Shown: in pieces, positions 34,932-46,030 of the stretch
How the letters are laid out: each line of letters begins with the position of its first letter
Numbering within the stretch: position 1 is the stretch's first letter
NCBI GenBank assembly: GCA_022393335.1
Contig: JAJEKB010021880.1
Coordinates: 3,654,954-3,718,953, forward strand
Reading direction: 5' to 3'
From: Macrotrachela quadricornifera
Taxonomy: Eukaryota; Rotifera; Eurotatoria; Philodinida; Philodinidae
DNA: 64,000 nt
Notes under the pieces: model-generated
What the model saw: only the letters and a program-made list of their open reading frames with translations
Databases searched by the model: none
What the model was told of the DNA's origin: nothing
Position numbers and translations under genes: made by a program

Positions 34932-36936
34932 ATGCATAAGAATCCAATGTATTCACAAGATAATATTGGAAATAATATGCGACTTAAACATCAGCGACGT
35001 CGATGGATTTTGATCACATCTATCTCTCTTGTTTCCATGATAATAAGTATAGTTGCTCTTGGATTGGTAATTAAATTCGCTGTTCGTACACCAAAACAAT
35101 CAGAAATAACCGACACTACGAGAATAACAGCATCACTATCAACTGAAACAACAGAATCATCATCGATAAGAACATCATCTGCTATAATAACAACGAATAC
35201 ATCACCTACAATAATATCAACAACAAGAGAAGCATTATCAACAATAACACAATTACCATTAACAGAAACGTCCTCCCATTCAACATTATCATTATCTTCA
35301 ACAACAGCTACTATCACTAATCAGCACTCAAGTAAGTATTGGTGATACTAAAAAAGTTTTCCCATTTTTGTACATATATATTTGAAGATTAGTTTTGCTG
35401 TATATTTTAGAGTATTGTTTACTAATAGTAGAGGAACGGCAGATTGTGTACTCTCAAAATCCTCGAGATTTCCATCTTACTCTGAATCCATGATTGTTTT
35501 ATTTCCTAGAATTGCATTTTCTTTTTTCGAAAGTACGCATAATATCTTCAAATCTTCATTAATTGTATAACAGCTCCAATTTCTATGAACTAGAAAGGAT
35601 CAGAATGAGCTGAGGTGAAGTACTTTAAAAAAATTTTATATTTAATCTTTATGACGTGTTCTTTAAAACGGTTAAAAGTAGAGTCCAGTAGATTCAGAAT
35701 TTCTAACTATGCTAGCTGGTAGATTGTTAGAAAAAAATGAACGTATGAGTTCATATTTAATGTCTAATTTCAATCAACTGATCCTGTTCGTATTAGAAAT
35801 AACTTTCGAAAAGATGATGATAAATTAACTCTCAAGATATTCTCTATCGATTTAATTATTTATTGATTTGAGAATAGTTGAAATATCTTAATAACTAAGG
35901 CATATATATTGAAAGATTATGCTTTTTAGAATGGTCTATTACTACTCGAATGAATTCGCAACGAACTGATCATACAGCATCAGTATTACTAGATGGAAAA
36001 GTATTAATTGTTGGTGGGAAAGCGGGTATTATTGTAACTGATAATGAATTGTATGATTCATCAACAGAAAGATGGACAACTACTAAACCATTGAAAACTG
36101 TACGAAATGCACATACAGCAACAGTATTAACAAATGGAATGGTATTAGTTGCTGGTGGAGCTAGTTCATCTGGTTCTAATAATGAATACAATAAAGCTGA
36201 ATTATATGAACCATCAACAGATACTTGGATCGTCACTGGTGATATGTATGATTCACGACGTTCACATACAGCAACTTTATTAACAAATGGACAAGTATTA
36301 ATTTGTGGAGGATCTGCTAATAATCGTGAAATTATTACAACTGAATTGTATGATCCACCAACAGAAGCATGGAGAGTTACTGGTAGAATGAATTATGCAC
36401 GACGAGAACACACAGCATCATTATTAACAAATGGAAAAGTTTTAGTTATTGGTGGAATTAGTAATAATATATATTTGAACAGTGTTGAACTATATGATCC
36501 ACTAACAAGAAATTGGACAATTACTAGTAATATGACTTATGCACGTGGACGTCATACAGCAGTAGTATTAACAAATGGAAAAGTTTTAGTTGCCGGTGGA
36601 TATGATAAAATTAATCGTTTGAATAGTGTTGAATTATATGATCCATTAACAGAAACTTGGACAATTGTTAATAGTATGAATTATGCACGAGAATCAAGTA
36701 CAGCATCACTTTTATTAAATGGAAAAGTATTAGTTGCTGCTGGATATGGTATTAATGGTGTACTGTATAATGCAGAATTATATGATTCACTAACAGATAC
36801 TTGGACAATGACTGGTATAATGAATTATGCACGACAATTTCATACGGCATCTATATTAGAAAATGGAAAAGTATTAGTTGTTGGTGGAACTAATAATAAT
36901 TTTCCTGTGAATAGTGTTGAATTATTTGATCCATGA
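34932..36936 (+). CDS. Membrane-anchored kelch-repeat protein
   Basis: Exon 34932-35331 and exon 35930-36936 (intron 598 bp, GTAAGT..TTTTAG) join in frame to 468 residues. Residues 1-35 are basic and cytosolic-looking, then comes one helix (SISLVSMIISIVALGLVIKF), giving a type II single-pass protein. A threonine/serine-rich stalk follows, likely O-glycosylated. Exon 2 is a kelch propeller with seven 'A(T/S)xLxNGxVLVxGG..ELYDPxTxxW' blades. The last blade lacks its final W strand, and the first residues of exon 2 (EWSITTRMN) would supply it, closing the ring in the usual velcro manner. The intron is ten times longer than its neighbours' and might hide an alternative exon; none is evident. The kelch domain probably faces outside and binds proteins or glycans. 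Confidence 0.83.
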
Positions 36937-38106
36937 TAAATAAACTTTATTTTTCAATATATGAAGATTAAATTACAAATAATTTTTTTTAGTGTGTTTA
37001 TTTTCTTCTAATAGACAAGATCATAATGATTAAAATAAAGAATTTTATCAGATTTTAAATATGGAAATAGTTTCCTAACGTATATTTTTTATTTGAATAT
37101 TCAAAGAGCACCGATGTTTAACTTATTCACGTATGTGCCCACAAGAGAACAGAAACATCAGAAAATGTTTATATCATAAAAAAATGTATTAACTCATATA
37201 TATATGAGTTGATCTAAACATTTTTGAATTATGCAAACAATTGCTTTTTTGTTCTATATACTAGGTGAACTTCTTGATCAATCAAACAAGATTCTTCTTA
37301 ATTTGAAATTTAGACAATCGTTCATCTTTCGATGTAGTGATATACTATTCAATATAAACACGTTATTAATAATTACCAAACAATCTTTTCTTATTCCTCA
37401 TCTTCGCTTTTTTGACTTCCTGAATTTTTTAAGAGAATTGATACTCTTATATACACGTTATTTCGCAATATAATAATATCTTCACTGCAGAAGTTTTCGT
37501 TCAATTATCTATAGAGTTCAGTTCAAAGTCATTCTTTCTTTTTTGACTGAAAGACACTCTATGAACTTTAAACACAGATCCTGGCAAACATTGACCTATC
37601 GATTCCTTTTATTTTTATCACCTACTTATTCTTCTTTGTTTCAATCCATAGGGACTTGCTGTATAACGAAAAATTTTTTGGGTGGGTTTATATCCTTTAA
37701 CGAACGAAACTTTAAGAAACGAGAATCGTAACATTTCTGATTCATCTTCGTAACTTGACAATACTAGTAGTCTAGCTTAGTTTTAGTATAATTTTAGATT
37801 TAATAAGTAAACTAGCTAACTTTTCTACACATAAGTATGGGTGCTTTCTAATTATACGAACTTAGTGTTCTTAACATAACAAAACATCCAAGGAAGCGTT
37901 CCCAATACCGTCACTAGATCCGTTGAGTTTCTTTTTAAATTAAAATACATAATACGAAACGTCTTGATGAATTTCAAATTTCTACGTTATTTATTTGATT
38001 TTTTCAGTTGAATTAAATTTTGATAGACAATCGATTGAGGAAAATTAAGAGTTAAAATCATTAGATTAATTTACTTAAAATATTTATTTGAATCTACTTC
38101 AGATTA
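36937..38106. other. Non-coding interval between converging genes
   Basis: Short open frames here show no family features or splice support. Confidence 0.4.
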
Positions 38107-39352
38107 TTACTTTGATATGTTTACCTTAGTGTCAATGATTGTGAACAATGGTTCAATATTACTTGTCACTGCATCATGAAACATTTTGTTTGATTGATGT
38201 AGAAATTGTTGGATATAATCCTGTATTTGATTCTCATTATGAGAACGTTGAATATTGTTCCAAAGTTGATCAATAAGGTTGCGATATTCAGTCAATGAAT
38301 CACTGAAAACTTCCGTTAATACATTCATAATTAATGTGATATAGGAGAGTAACTCTTGGTAAGCAATCATTTTCAACTCATAATTCTCTTCTTCTTGACG
38401 AGGACGTGCGCGTTTAGTTTCATCACGAATATTGTTCACAGTATTGATAATATGTACAATTAATTCTTCACCTAAGTCATCAATCATTCTTTCAATATCA
38501 TCTTTAGGCATAATTGGACTACCTAATCTGAATAGACTATGTTGAGGATTTCGCAATTTAAGAATCAATGATTTGGATCTTTTCATAACAATTGTTACTG
38601 TACCCTAGAAATACAATCGATGAAATGATTTTAACAATTATTATGAATACACTTACGTTTGCAAGATTATTAGTGATACCTATACATGCTGATGTTGAGT
38701 GTTCGTTTTTATCTTGAGTTTCAACCTGATTGTAAAGAAGAGATGTTAGCCAGTCAAATGTGAAAGTTTAGAAAATGTCTGTACACGCAATGTTATTAAG
38801 CCATGTACATATATGAATTGTTATAATATGGTTACTCTCAAGAATCTTAAAGTAAACATGTTAGATTTAATACTATTGAACAATGCAAATATCTCGAATA
38901 AATATATTTTTTATGACTAAAGTTTCCAACAAGCGTCCTGACATTTTGGGACCTCAATCACTTTAAAAAATACGATCTATTTAATGAATATTTGCATTTA
39001 TGATATTTGTGCGGTTAAGATTAACTATATTTGGTGATGATTGTCTCTTAACCATTTGATACTAAACGGAGAGCTCGGTGAGTTAAGCAGTTTTTGTCAC
39101 AGAATTTATAGTAAGCTAATTTGTAAAATTCCAATCATTTTCGAACTTTCTGTTTAGTGTAAAAAGAATATTTTTTGTAGTTTTTTTTTTACCTTAGAAA
39201 TATAATCCGCTGTCGTTTGAGTGTTATTAGACGTTGATTTATTCTATAAAACAAAGACGAAAAGATAGATTAATATATTTACTATTAATATCATTTGTAG
39301 GATAATTCACATCGTCTGATATCGAACTCGTAGAAACATTGGAAGAAGCCAT
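38107..39352 (-). CDS. Helical RxRP-YQ family protein A' (unknown function)
   Basis: Four exons on minus (39352-39311, 39243-39193, 38725-38657, 38604-38107) are all in phase 0 and give 219 residues. The N-terminal half is polar, serine/threonine-rich and probably disordered. The last exon starts GTVTIVMKR and is predicted to be mostly helical, with a conserved core: RARP at 119-122, a tyrosine, KM, then YQELL from 136. Gene A at 41511 shares this layout: start-exon, polar exons, then (G/Q)TVT followed by the RxRP..YQELL core. The gene follows B' (39515-39952) on the same strand with 162 bp between them. I know no characterised relative. It looks like a lineage-specific family. No signal peptide or clear membrane span is present. 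Confidence 0.7.
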
Positions 39353-39514
39353 TTTAGTATTAAATATAATGAAGGATTATTTCTAAATTGATACAAAATT
39401 AAAACTTGAAAATAGTTCTTATTATAAAATAAAAATGTTAAAAATGAATACATTATTTTCATAAAAAAATAAGAATATGTAGAGGGGAACGTAGAGAAAT
39501 ATCGAAAGAAATAT

Positions 39515-39952
39515 TTAATTGTTTAAGAAAGATCGAATATCATTGAAAGCATCTGTAATAATCTTGATCGTCCAACAAAAACCATCTTTAATTAAATTGA
39601 CTACAGTTTTGACAATTATACGAATATGTTCGACAATTTTATCGAACAATCCTTGAGTTGATTGAATTCCAGCAGTAACACCTTCGACAAATAATTTATA
39701 TTTTTCTTTATCCTCTGAGGTTGTACAATTTGCACTCTTTTGTTTAACAGATGCCTTGATTTCTTCCATCTGAGCTTTAACTCTATTAACACATTCATCA
39801 CATGCTTGATCCAAAAGTTTTTCTACTTCATCAGCATTATTTATTTGTTCGACTTCATTTACTTTTTTCTCCATAAAATCAACAACATTTTGATTCAAAT
39901 GAGTTTGAAGTTTTGGTCGATAATATTCATCGAATGTTGGAAATGTTGTCAT
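39515..39952 (-). CDS. Helical protein B' (unknown function), paralogue of the gene at 40977
   Basis: One coding exon of 145 residues starts at ATG 39952. A splice-acceptor-like AAATTATAG ends about 21 nt before the ATG. The protein is almost all helix. After an acidic region with two cysteines (ACDECV) comes KYKLFVEGVTAGIQ and then a long amphipathic to hydrophobic end (LFDKIVEHIRIIVKTVVNLI, then AFNDIRSFLNN). The same order, GIQ..IFDKI..IV..FN, is found in B on the other strand. The RP motif of the family is lost here. Function unknown; the C-terminal helices could associate with membranes or form coiled bundles, which is inference. Confidence 0.7.
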   Translation of the reverse strand: MTTFPTFDEYYRPKLQTHLNQNVVDFMEKKVNEVEQINNADEVEKLLDQACDECVNRVKAQMEEIKASVKQKSANCTTSEDKEKYKLFVEGVTAGIQSTQGLFDKIVEHIRIIVKTVVNLIKDGFCWTIKIITDAFNDIRSFLNN

Positions 39953-40976
39953 TATTTCAATAAATATTAAATCTATAATTTAAGAAAAATAATATATATA
40001 TATAGAGAAATACTAGGTTTCATAACAAACATTTCATCAACTATAATATTCAATGCTTTAAATCAAAAAAACATTTACTACCTACAATTATTGTTAAAAA
40101 CTATTTTCTAGTATTAACTTGATGATGTTGAGAGTATGTGAATAGAATGACATCACTTTTTTTTTATATTTAACAAATTTTATCATATGTTAACAATATT
40201 ATATTCTTTTTATTTTATTTTTGTATTAAAGACACATGTTTAGAGGATCTGATTGTTGGTAATATTCAGCAGTATACTATTTACTAAGATGTTGAAAAGA
40301 AAGAAAGAAAAAACATTATGTGAAAGAATTATGTATGGTGACGCAGAAATATCATGTTGGAAAAAAAGATAACAAACATTATAATATCACCATAAAAGAG
40401 TCGTTTTTTTCCAATATAAAGTATTATTATTTCAATATAAAATATTGGTAATATATATTGTTAGGTGATAGTTCATATAGTTGTATGCACTTTCTTTATA
40501 TATATTTCTTTTTGTCATCGTTCTATTCATTCAGTTAGTATTTTGTTTTCGTTCTGCATACATTGAATATTTGAATTTTTTCAGTTTTGTCTATAACATT
40601 TATTGGTTCTTTTCTTCCTTTCTCTATATCATTTATTTAGATGTATTATATGCGATATGCTGAAAAACAAAAAATATTCGAAACTCTTTTTACGTTTCGT
40701 ATAATACTACAAAACTCAAAAAAAAGGTTTTTGGAATACATGAAAACTTTTTTTAGGAATTCGTAGTATTACAAGAAACTTAAAAATAGTTTCGAATGAT
40801 ACAGTTCTCACAAATGTTTGATTTGCTATCCGATATATAACTTGATTTTTTTACCAGTAAACAGAAGTATATCCGCCTACATTCATCTTATCTTATCATG
40901 CATTCAATGACTGAGAATTAGCTACCTAACAATATGCTATTTTATAGATTAAATAAAAGTATTGACTAAAACAAAT
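39953..40976. other. Shared intergenic region between the divergent B' and B genes
   Basis: About 1 kb, very AT-rich, at the axis of the inverted gene arrangement. An imperfect inverted word pair lies at about 40677-40796 (ATATTCGAAACT..TTTACG and its partner ..AGTTTCGAATGA). It probably holds the promoters for both directions. Confidence 0.45.
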
Positions 40977-41432
40977 ATGAATTCTGCAAATACACATGAG
41001 ACAGCTATGCGTTCTTACATCGAAGCTCGTGCAAGAACTCTGCAGAATGAAATTGAAACGACAGCACGCAATCGTGACAATATGACAACGGCAGCTCTGG
41101 AAAAACAGATTGATCATGAATCAGATCAATTTGTTGCTGATGTTACAACACGTCTCAACAAAATGCGTACTGAAATCAAATCACGACGACCAACGAATAC
41201 ACATCATCCTGACTATGCAGAGCAAATGGCACAATACCAACAATTTGTGTCGAGTGCATCAGTTGGTATTCAACAAGTGACTGTATGGGTCAACACTATC
41301 TTCGATAAAATTATCGATGTAATTAAGAAGGTTGTTCAATTTATTGTCAACAAAGCACAAACGATTATCAATGTTATTGAAATGATTCGCAATTCATTTA
41401 ATGAATTTATACGATTTTTTTCGCCAAAATAA
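40977..41432 (+). CDS. Helical RxRP-YQ family protein B (unknown function)
   Basis: One coding exon of 151 residues starts at ATG 40977; an upstream in-frame TTG was rejected. An acceptor-like TATTTTATAG ends 30 nt before the ATG. The protein is charged and helical. The family core is present: SRRP at 69-72, Tyr80, QM, then YQQFV from 87, followed by GIQQ. The C-terminal half is amphipathic and hydrophobic (IFDKIIDVIKKVVQFIVNKA, then FNEFIRFF). It has no signal peptide and no cysteines. It lies 78 bp before gene A on the same strand and mirrors the B'-A' pair on the minus strand, so the two probably act together. No known function. Confidence 0.72.
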   Translation: MNSANTHETAMRSYIEARARTLQNEIETTARNRDNMTTAALEKQIDHESDQFVADVTTRLNKMRTEIKSRRPTNTHHPDYAEQMAQYQQFVSSASVGIQQVTVWVNTIFDKIIDVIKKVVQFIVNKAQTIINVIEMIRNSFNEFIRFFSPK

Positions 41433-41510
41433 AAGTCTTTTTCGTGATGATAGAACTCAAAAAATTTGTTAAATAAGATCATATTTTTCTTTTAGATTAG
41501 GACATATACA

Positions 41511-42467
41511 ATGTCCTCCTATGATGCGTTCGGTGTAAGTATTCGTTGCATACGGAATTCTTCCATATGCCAGTTAACTCTGTCGTTTCTCTTCAATAGA
41601 CACCAAATCATGATAATCCATTAGATAGCAATGAAGGATATGATGTTGGAGCAGGAGCAGCTACACAATCTTCCCCATCGTCTGTAACGGTACAGTTAAA
41701 TGCTTCTATTGTTAATTCTTTTGGCATTTTTCAGAAATTTTCCTAACGAAGGACTCCACGAAACTCTATGAGATTGTAGTCTATGGTTTTCCTCTTGAAT
41801 TTTTCTGCCATTCAAACCATAGCTAATTCTTCTGAAGGCAGTGAAATCATTACTAGAATTTCATAAACTTCCTTTTTACAATATGGATTTCGTTTCAAAA
41901 AAAATTATGATTAGTTAATTCATATTCTTAACTGCTGATGTCTTTTCTAATTCATTCCTTATTTCTTTCTTAATTGTTTAGCAAACGGTCACTGTATCAG
42001 TCCGTAAGAAATTCTCGAAACTCAAAACGTTGGTTTTAACATTAAAACCAAACAATCGTCGACCAGATCTATCATCACTTGATTCTGAACAACTTGATTC
42101 TTTTGTTGATGAGATGATTGATGATCTTCGAGAAACACTTACAAAACATATTAATGATCTACGTGAAAGAATTAAAAGTGCTCGACCTAATTCATCAGAT
42201 CCGAATTATACTATTAAAATGAAACTTTATCAAGAATTACTAAACAATATGATTCCTATTATTCAAAAACTTCAAAACTTAACTGGACAAATTTTGAATG
42301 AGTTACATGGACTTATCAATAAGTTATGGAATGATATTTGTCAAAACAATGGAAGTGGAGTCGATCAATTACTTAATGAACATGCTTATCGAACTGAGGC
42401 ACTTATTTATCAATCCTTTCTTGAGCCACTCAGTGTACTCGAAGTGGCATTAAAACAAATTCAATAA
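41511..42467 (+). CDS. Helical RxRP-YQ family protein A (unknown function)
   Basis: Exons 41511-41534, 41600-41689 and 41982-42467 are all in phase 0 and give 199 residues. The first two exons encode a polar, flexible lead (MSSYDAFG, then TPNHDNPL and further). The last exon starts QTVTVSVRKKFSKLK, comparable to GTVTIVMKRSKSL in A'. It continues into a helical core with SARP at 104-107, Tyr114, KM and YQELL from 121. A pyrimidine-rich acceptor TTTCTTTTAG ends 15 nt before the ATG. With only 78 bp to gene B, this is consistent with a two-gene transcript resolved by trans-splicing, which bdelloids are known to use. The 292 bp second intron could hold one more small exon, as A' has. Function unknown. 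Confidence 0.7.
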
Positions 42468-42869
42468 ATCAATTTCCAATTGAAAAACATTTTAGATCTA
42501 GATCTTCTTCTTAATAAATAATTTAGATTCATTGGTTTTATTTCTTAAAACAGAAACAAACGATGATTATTTGTTTATTTTCTTTTTTAACGCACATAGA
42601 GATACAAAAAATGCTCGTATAAAAAATTACCATTTTTCTACCTAAAGTGACAATTAATGGATATTGGCTGGTTAGAGTGTAAATTTTTTTAAGTATTCTC
42701 ATCTATTAAATATTGTTTATGAGATGTGCAGTGAGAATTTCGATGTATCAGATTAACTAAAAGAAATAAATGATAAAGTTGAACAACGTTTAATTTTCCG
42801 ATTTGATAACCCTGTGTTTTGCTCTTCAGCTAATTTTGCTTGAATTTCAATTTACTTCCCTTCTTCATC
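42468..42869. other. Non-coding 3' flank of gene A
   Basis: AT-rich with AATAAA near 42515; nothing else seen. Confidence 0.4.
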
Positions 42870-42879
42870 ATCATCGTCT

Positions 42880-45000
42880 TCGAATTAATTAATGTATACC
42901 AATGGAAAATCTACTGTAGCTGGATCAAATGTATAAGTTGGAAAAGTTCTTGGTCATATTGGTGTAATAACACTTCATATATATATCCAATATTTTTAAA
43001 TTCTTCTTTAGAATTGATGCTTACTTGCATACGTTTCCAAGCCGTCACTGTTAATCGAGTGCAAAGAATTCTTGATTGTGAAGCAGTAAGTTTAATTTTA
43101 TATCTTGGACCATTTTGTTCGATGTATTTTTCTGCTGCATCGGCACAATGATTTTTAAACGTTGCAAAGATCGATATGCCAAGTGATTCAAGATACACTG
43201 TACAACCGGTAGGAAAAACTGCAACAACACTCGTTTTTCAAAGATGCCGAATGGTGTTCGGATTAAGATGAGAACCTGCTGAATCAACGAGCAGCATCTT
43301 AGGATATCCATCTTGATCCTACAAATAACGTTCAAAAGACTTTGACTGATACCTCTTTGTATGTGTATTCATTAATAGATTCACAAAATAAAAATTTCTT
43401 TTTGAGAAATGACTTATTTTTCTTCAAAAGTTTTGCGAATTGGCTCAAAAAAGCTTAATATCTCAATTCTATTGTGGAAAAAAACGATAAAAAGATATCT
43501 GAACGAGTTTTTATTTAGGAAACTCGGAGATGTCTTACTTTAGAAATGAACTATTCATTATATTTATTCATGGCTGGAATATTGATAACACCTTTAGGAG
43601 TGAAAAACACCTTAATACCATTGGCGTATTGCTTCTGCTCATCAGATGAAATGTGACCTTTGCCTTTGAACAATAGAATGGGATCAATGCGTTGATCTTC
43701 ACCTGAGTTTATGAGAATAAAGGTACAAAATCTGTTAATAAAGAAAAAATAAATAAAATAGCAAATAGAATAATTCTTTGTTTAGTTCTTCCTAAGAAAA
43801 GCTGACCTGTCTATTGATAGCTTTTGGAATATAATGAAGACTTGTGATTATATTTAATAGCTCTTACAAAAGAATACACATATTTAACAAATGCACACTT
43901 TAACTACGTCTGAAGCCTTTCAAGCCAATATTTTAGAGATTTACGAAATTTTACTCAGAAATTGTATACAAAAACTTATCACGAATGAATAAGTTAAATT
44001 TTCTATGTTGTAGGAAAAGAAAAGTACTCACTTTGTTATTTAAACATGTCACGTGGAGTGAAGGCTTCCATTGAGCCATGTTTTGGATCCCAATGACTTG
44101 CTCGTTGAAGATAAGTGTAAGACGAAGTTACTTTTTGATGAACTTCGTCAGTAGAATCTTCTGTTGTCATTTCGAACATCGAACTGAGAGTCGATGACGA
44201 ACATGATCAAACCATTTCAACGATGGACATGAATGATTTAATTCTTCACTTAATTGTCATCTACGGCGTTGAAGTTGACGAAATGTTACCTTTTCTTTAG
44301 GAATATCAGAAACAGGTGTTATTATCGATTCAAGAGCAGTACGTTTTTGACGATACCAGGCAATTTAAACGAGAACCGAGATCCACATAAGTTAATCTCC
44401 TTACCACTTCCATCGAAATATTTAAAACAAGAGTGGATTACTAACCTTTTTTTGGACTGACAGTTTTAATAATTCATCTTTATTTTTGATTCAGGTATGG
44501 ACTTGTTTTGTGTCACGTTCGACTTCTGTGGCTGTTTGGTGTTTTTTGTTGTTTTCTTCGAAATAGCCAGAATGCATTTAATTTTTCATTTACAGTCTAT
44601 TGACGTCGACGAAAACGTAATATCGACAGAATGTTATTATGAGCAGATGTAGATTGATGAAATGATTGTAATAAGTTTTCATCATCACTGGATGACTCTG
44701 ACGACGAATAATTAACGGGTGTTTAAGATTGAGTTGAGGGATAATTCACTTCTCTAGCCTCGTCACTGTCTGAATTAAGTTGTAGATAATTAGTTCATTC
44801 GATTAATTCATTTTCATTTTCATCGATAACAGATGTAATTTCGACATGAGAATCATTGTCGGAACTAGATTCGTCTGAAAGTGAGTGTGTAGCAACACCT
44901 AGTAACGGTGCAAGATGCTGTTCGATTCCGTGCATCATTAATACCAAAACAATTCGAGAAAAAGATATTTTAATTAAATGATATATGAACAAGGCCATCG
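42880..45000 (-). pseudogene. Degraded pogo-like DDE transposase
   Basis: Coding fragments follow one another on minus in changing frames. The N-terminus lies at about 44995-44795 and is acidic and serine-rich (PLLGVATHSLSDESSSDNDS). Next come RFRRRQ near 44610, WYRQKRTALESIITPVSDIP with a following KEKVTFRQLQRRR at about 44390-44240, ILLFKGKGHISSDEQKQYA near 43690-43610, LLVDSAGSHLNPNTIRHL at about 43300-43240, and the C-terminal part ending near 42911. The LLFKGKG and LLVDSAGSH blocks are typical of the pogo/Tigger branch of Tc1-mariner transposases; the second is the second catalytic aspartate. The third catalytic aspartate, expected in 'YLQPLDVS', is replaced (YLESLGIS). Stops, frameshifts and this change show it is dead. 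Terminal repeats could not be located. Confidence 0.7.
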
Positions 45001-45659
45001 AGATATATTTGTATATATATGCCTATTCAAGCTACTCATTCAGTGCATTGTTTCTTTCAAAAAGTTACATTGTGAGACATATAAGAATGTGTGCGATTGA
45101 TTGTTTTGTACAAGAGGGAAAGTGCAGATTAGGTGCCGACAGTACTTCAGCACCTGAAGCTACTTTTGGATGCTGGGCGTCTGCACTTATCCCCTTGGTT
45201 TTGTATTAATTTCGTTGTTGTCAAGTGCATTGATGTTTATTTACTATCGAGTTTCAACATTGAACTGTTTTTCCTCTATTTAACAAACATACAATCAAAT
45301 GTATGATAATGAAAAAGATAAAGGAAAAGTATCCAACAGTTTTCTAACACATGATGCGCGATAAGCATTGCATTATGATCTGTAAATGTTCAAAAGAAAA
45401 TTGATTCATTTTGTAAAAACTTATAAATTTCGGACTTACAAGGAAGCTTTTCCAGGTAGATAGATCTCAATCAGGTATGAAAAATCTCAAGGGAATTCGT
45501 GCACTCGCGCCTATATTCCCGAGATATTGAATTTTCAAGATACATACGAAATAGAATAGAAATAAAAAATGATCGTTTTTGAAGAACAGCAGAGTATTCA
45601 GGTGGAAATTTTTTCAAGTTGTGCGCACTACTCATGCAATTTGTTTTGGATTGGGTGTT

Positions 45660-46030
45660 AGATGACATCTTATTAGTACTACTTATATTGGTACTAGATG
45701 TCTTTTACAATAGGCAGATGGAAATAATCTCTCAACGGTTATACGATGGCGTGCTGCTCGACGAACTTAACATCAATCGCTTCATATCTCTCACTCATCG
45801 TCAAGTCTCTGTCGAAGGTTTTCGTTCGATGATCCAATACGCTTGGTGTGCCAGTGACTACATTGATAATAATCCAGGTTCCTTTAAATTGTGAGCGAAG
45901 TCTGTTTTTTCCTTCGATACAACAATATGCGTCATACCTTCATGTGATGCGACTGGTTTTATCTGCTGCAGCTGGTGTGACAAACTACTATATTTCAATC
46001 ACTTTTTCCTGAATTATCATTTTCATTGGT
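45660..46030 (+). pseudogene. C-terminal fragment of another pogo-like transposase
   Basis: LDVFYNRQMEIISQRLYD at about 45685-45740 contains the third catalytic aspartate (LDVF). It is followed by SLTHRQVSVEGFRSMIQYAW and DNNPGSFK, then, after a frameshift near 45890, by a zinc-ribbon-like CDATGFICCSWCDKLLYFNH near 45945-45995. The same C-terminal signature (CDTAPFICC) is seen on minus at 58090-58180, so this is a fragment of that family. The rest of the transposase is missing. Confidence 0.6.

Noticed and set aside
34991..35317. Minus-strand 108-codon frame rich in valine and aspartate
   Set aside because: It is the complement of the serine/threonine-rich stalk of the kelch gene.
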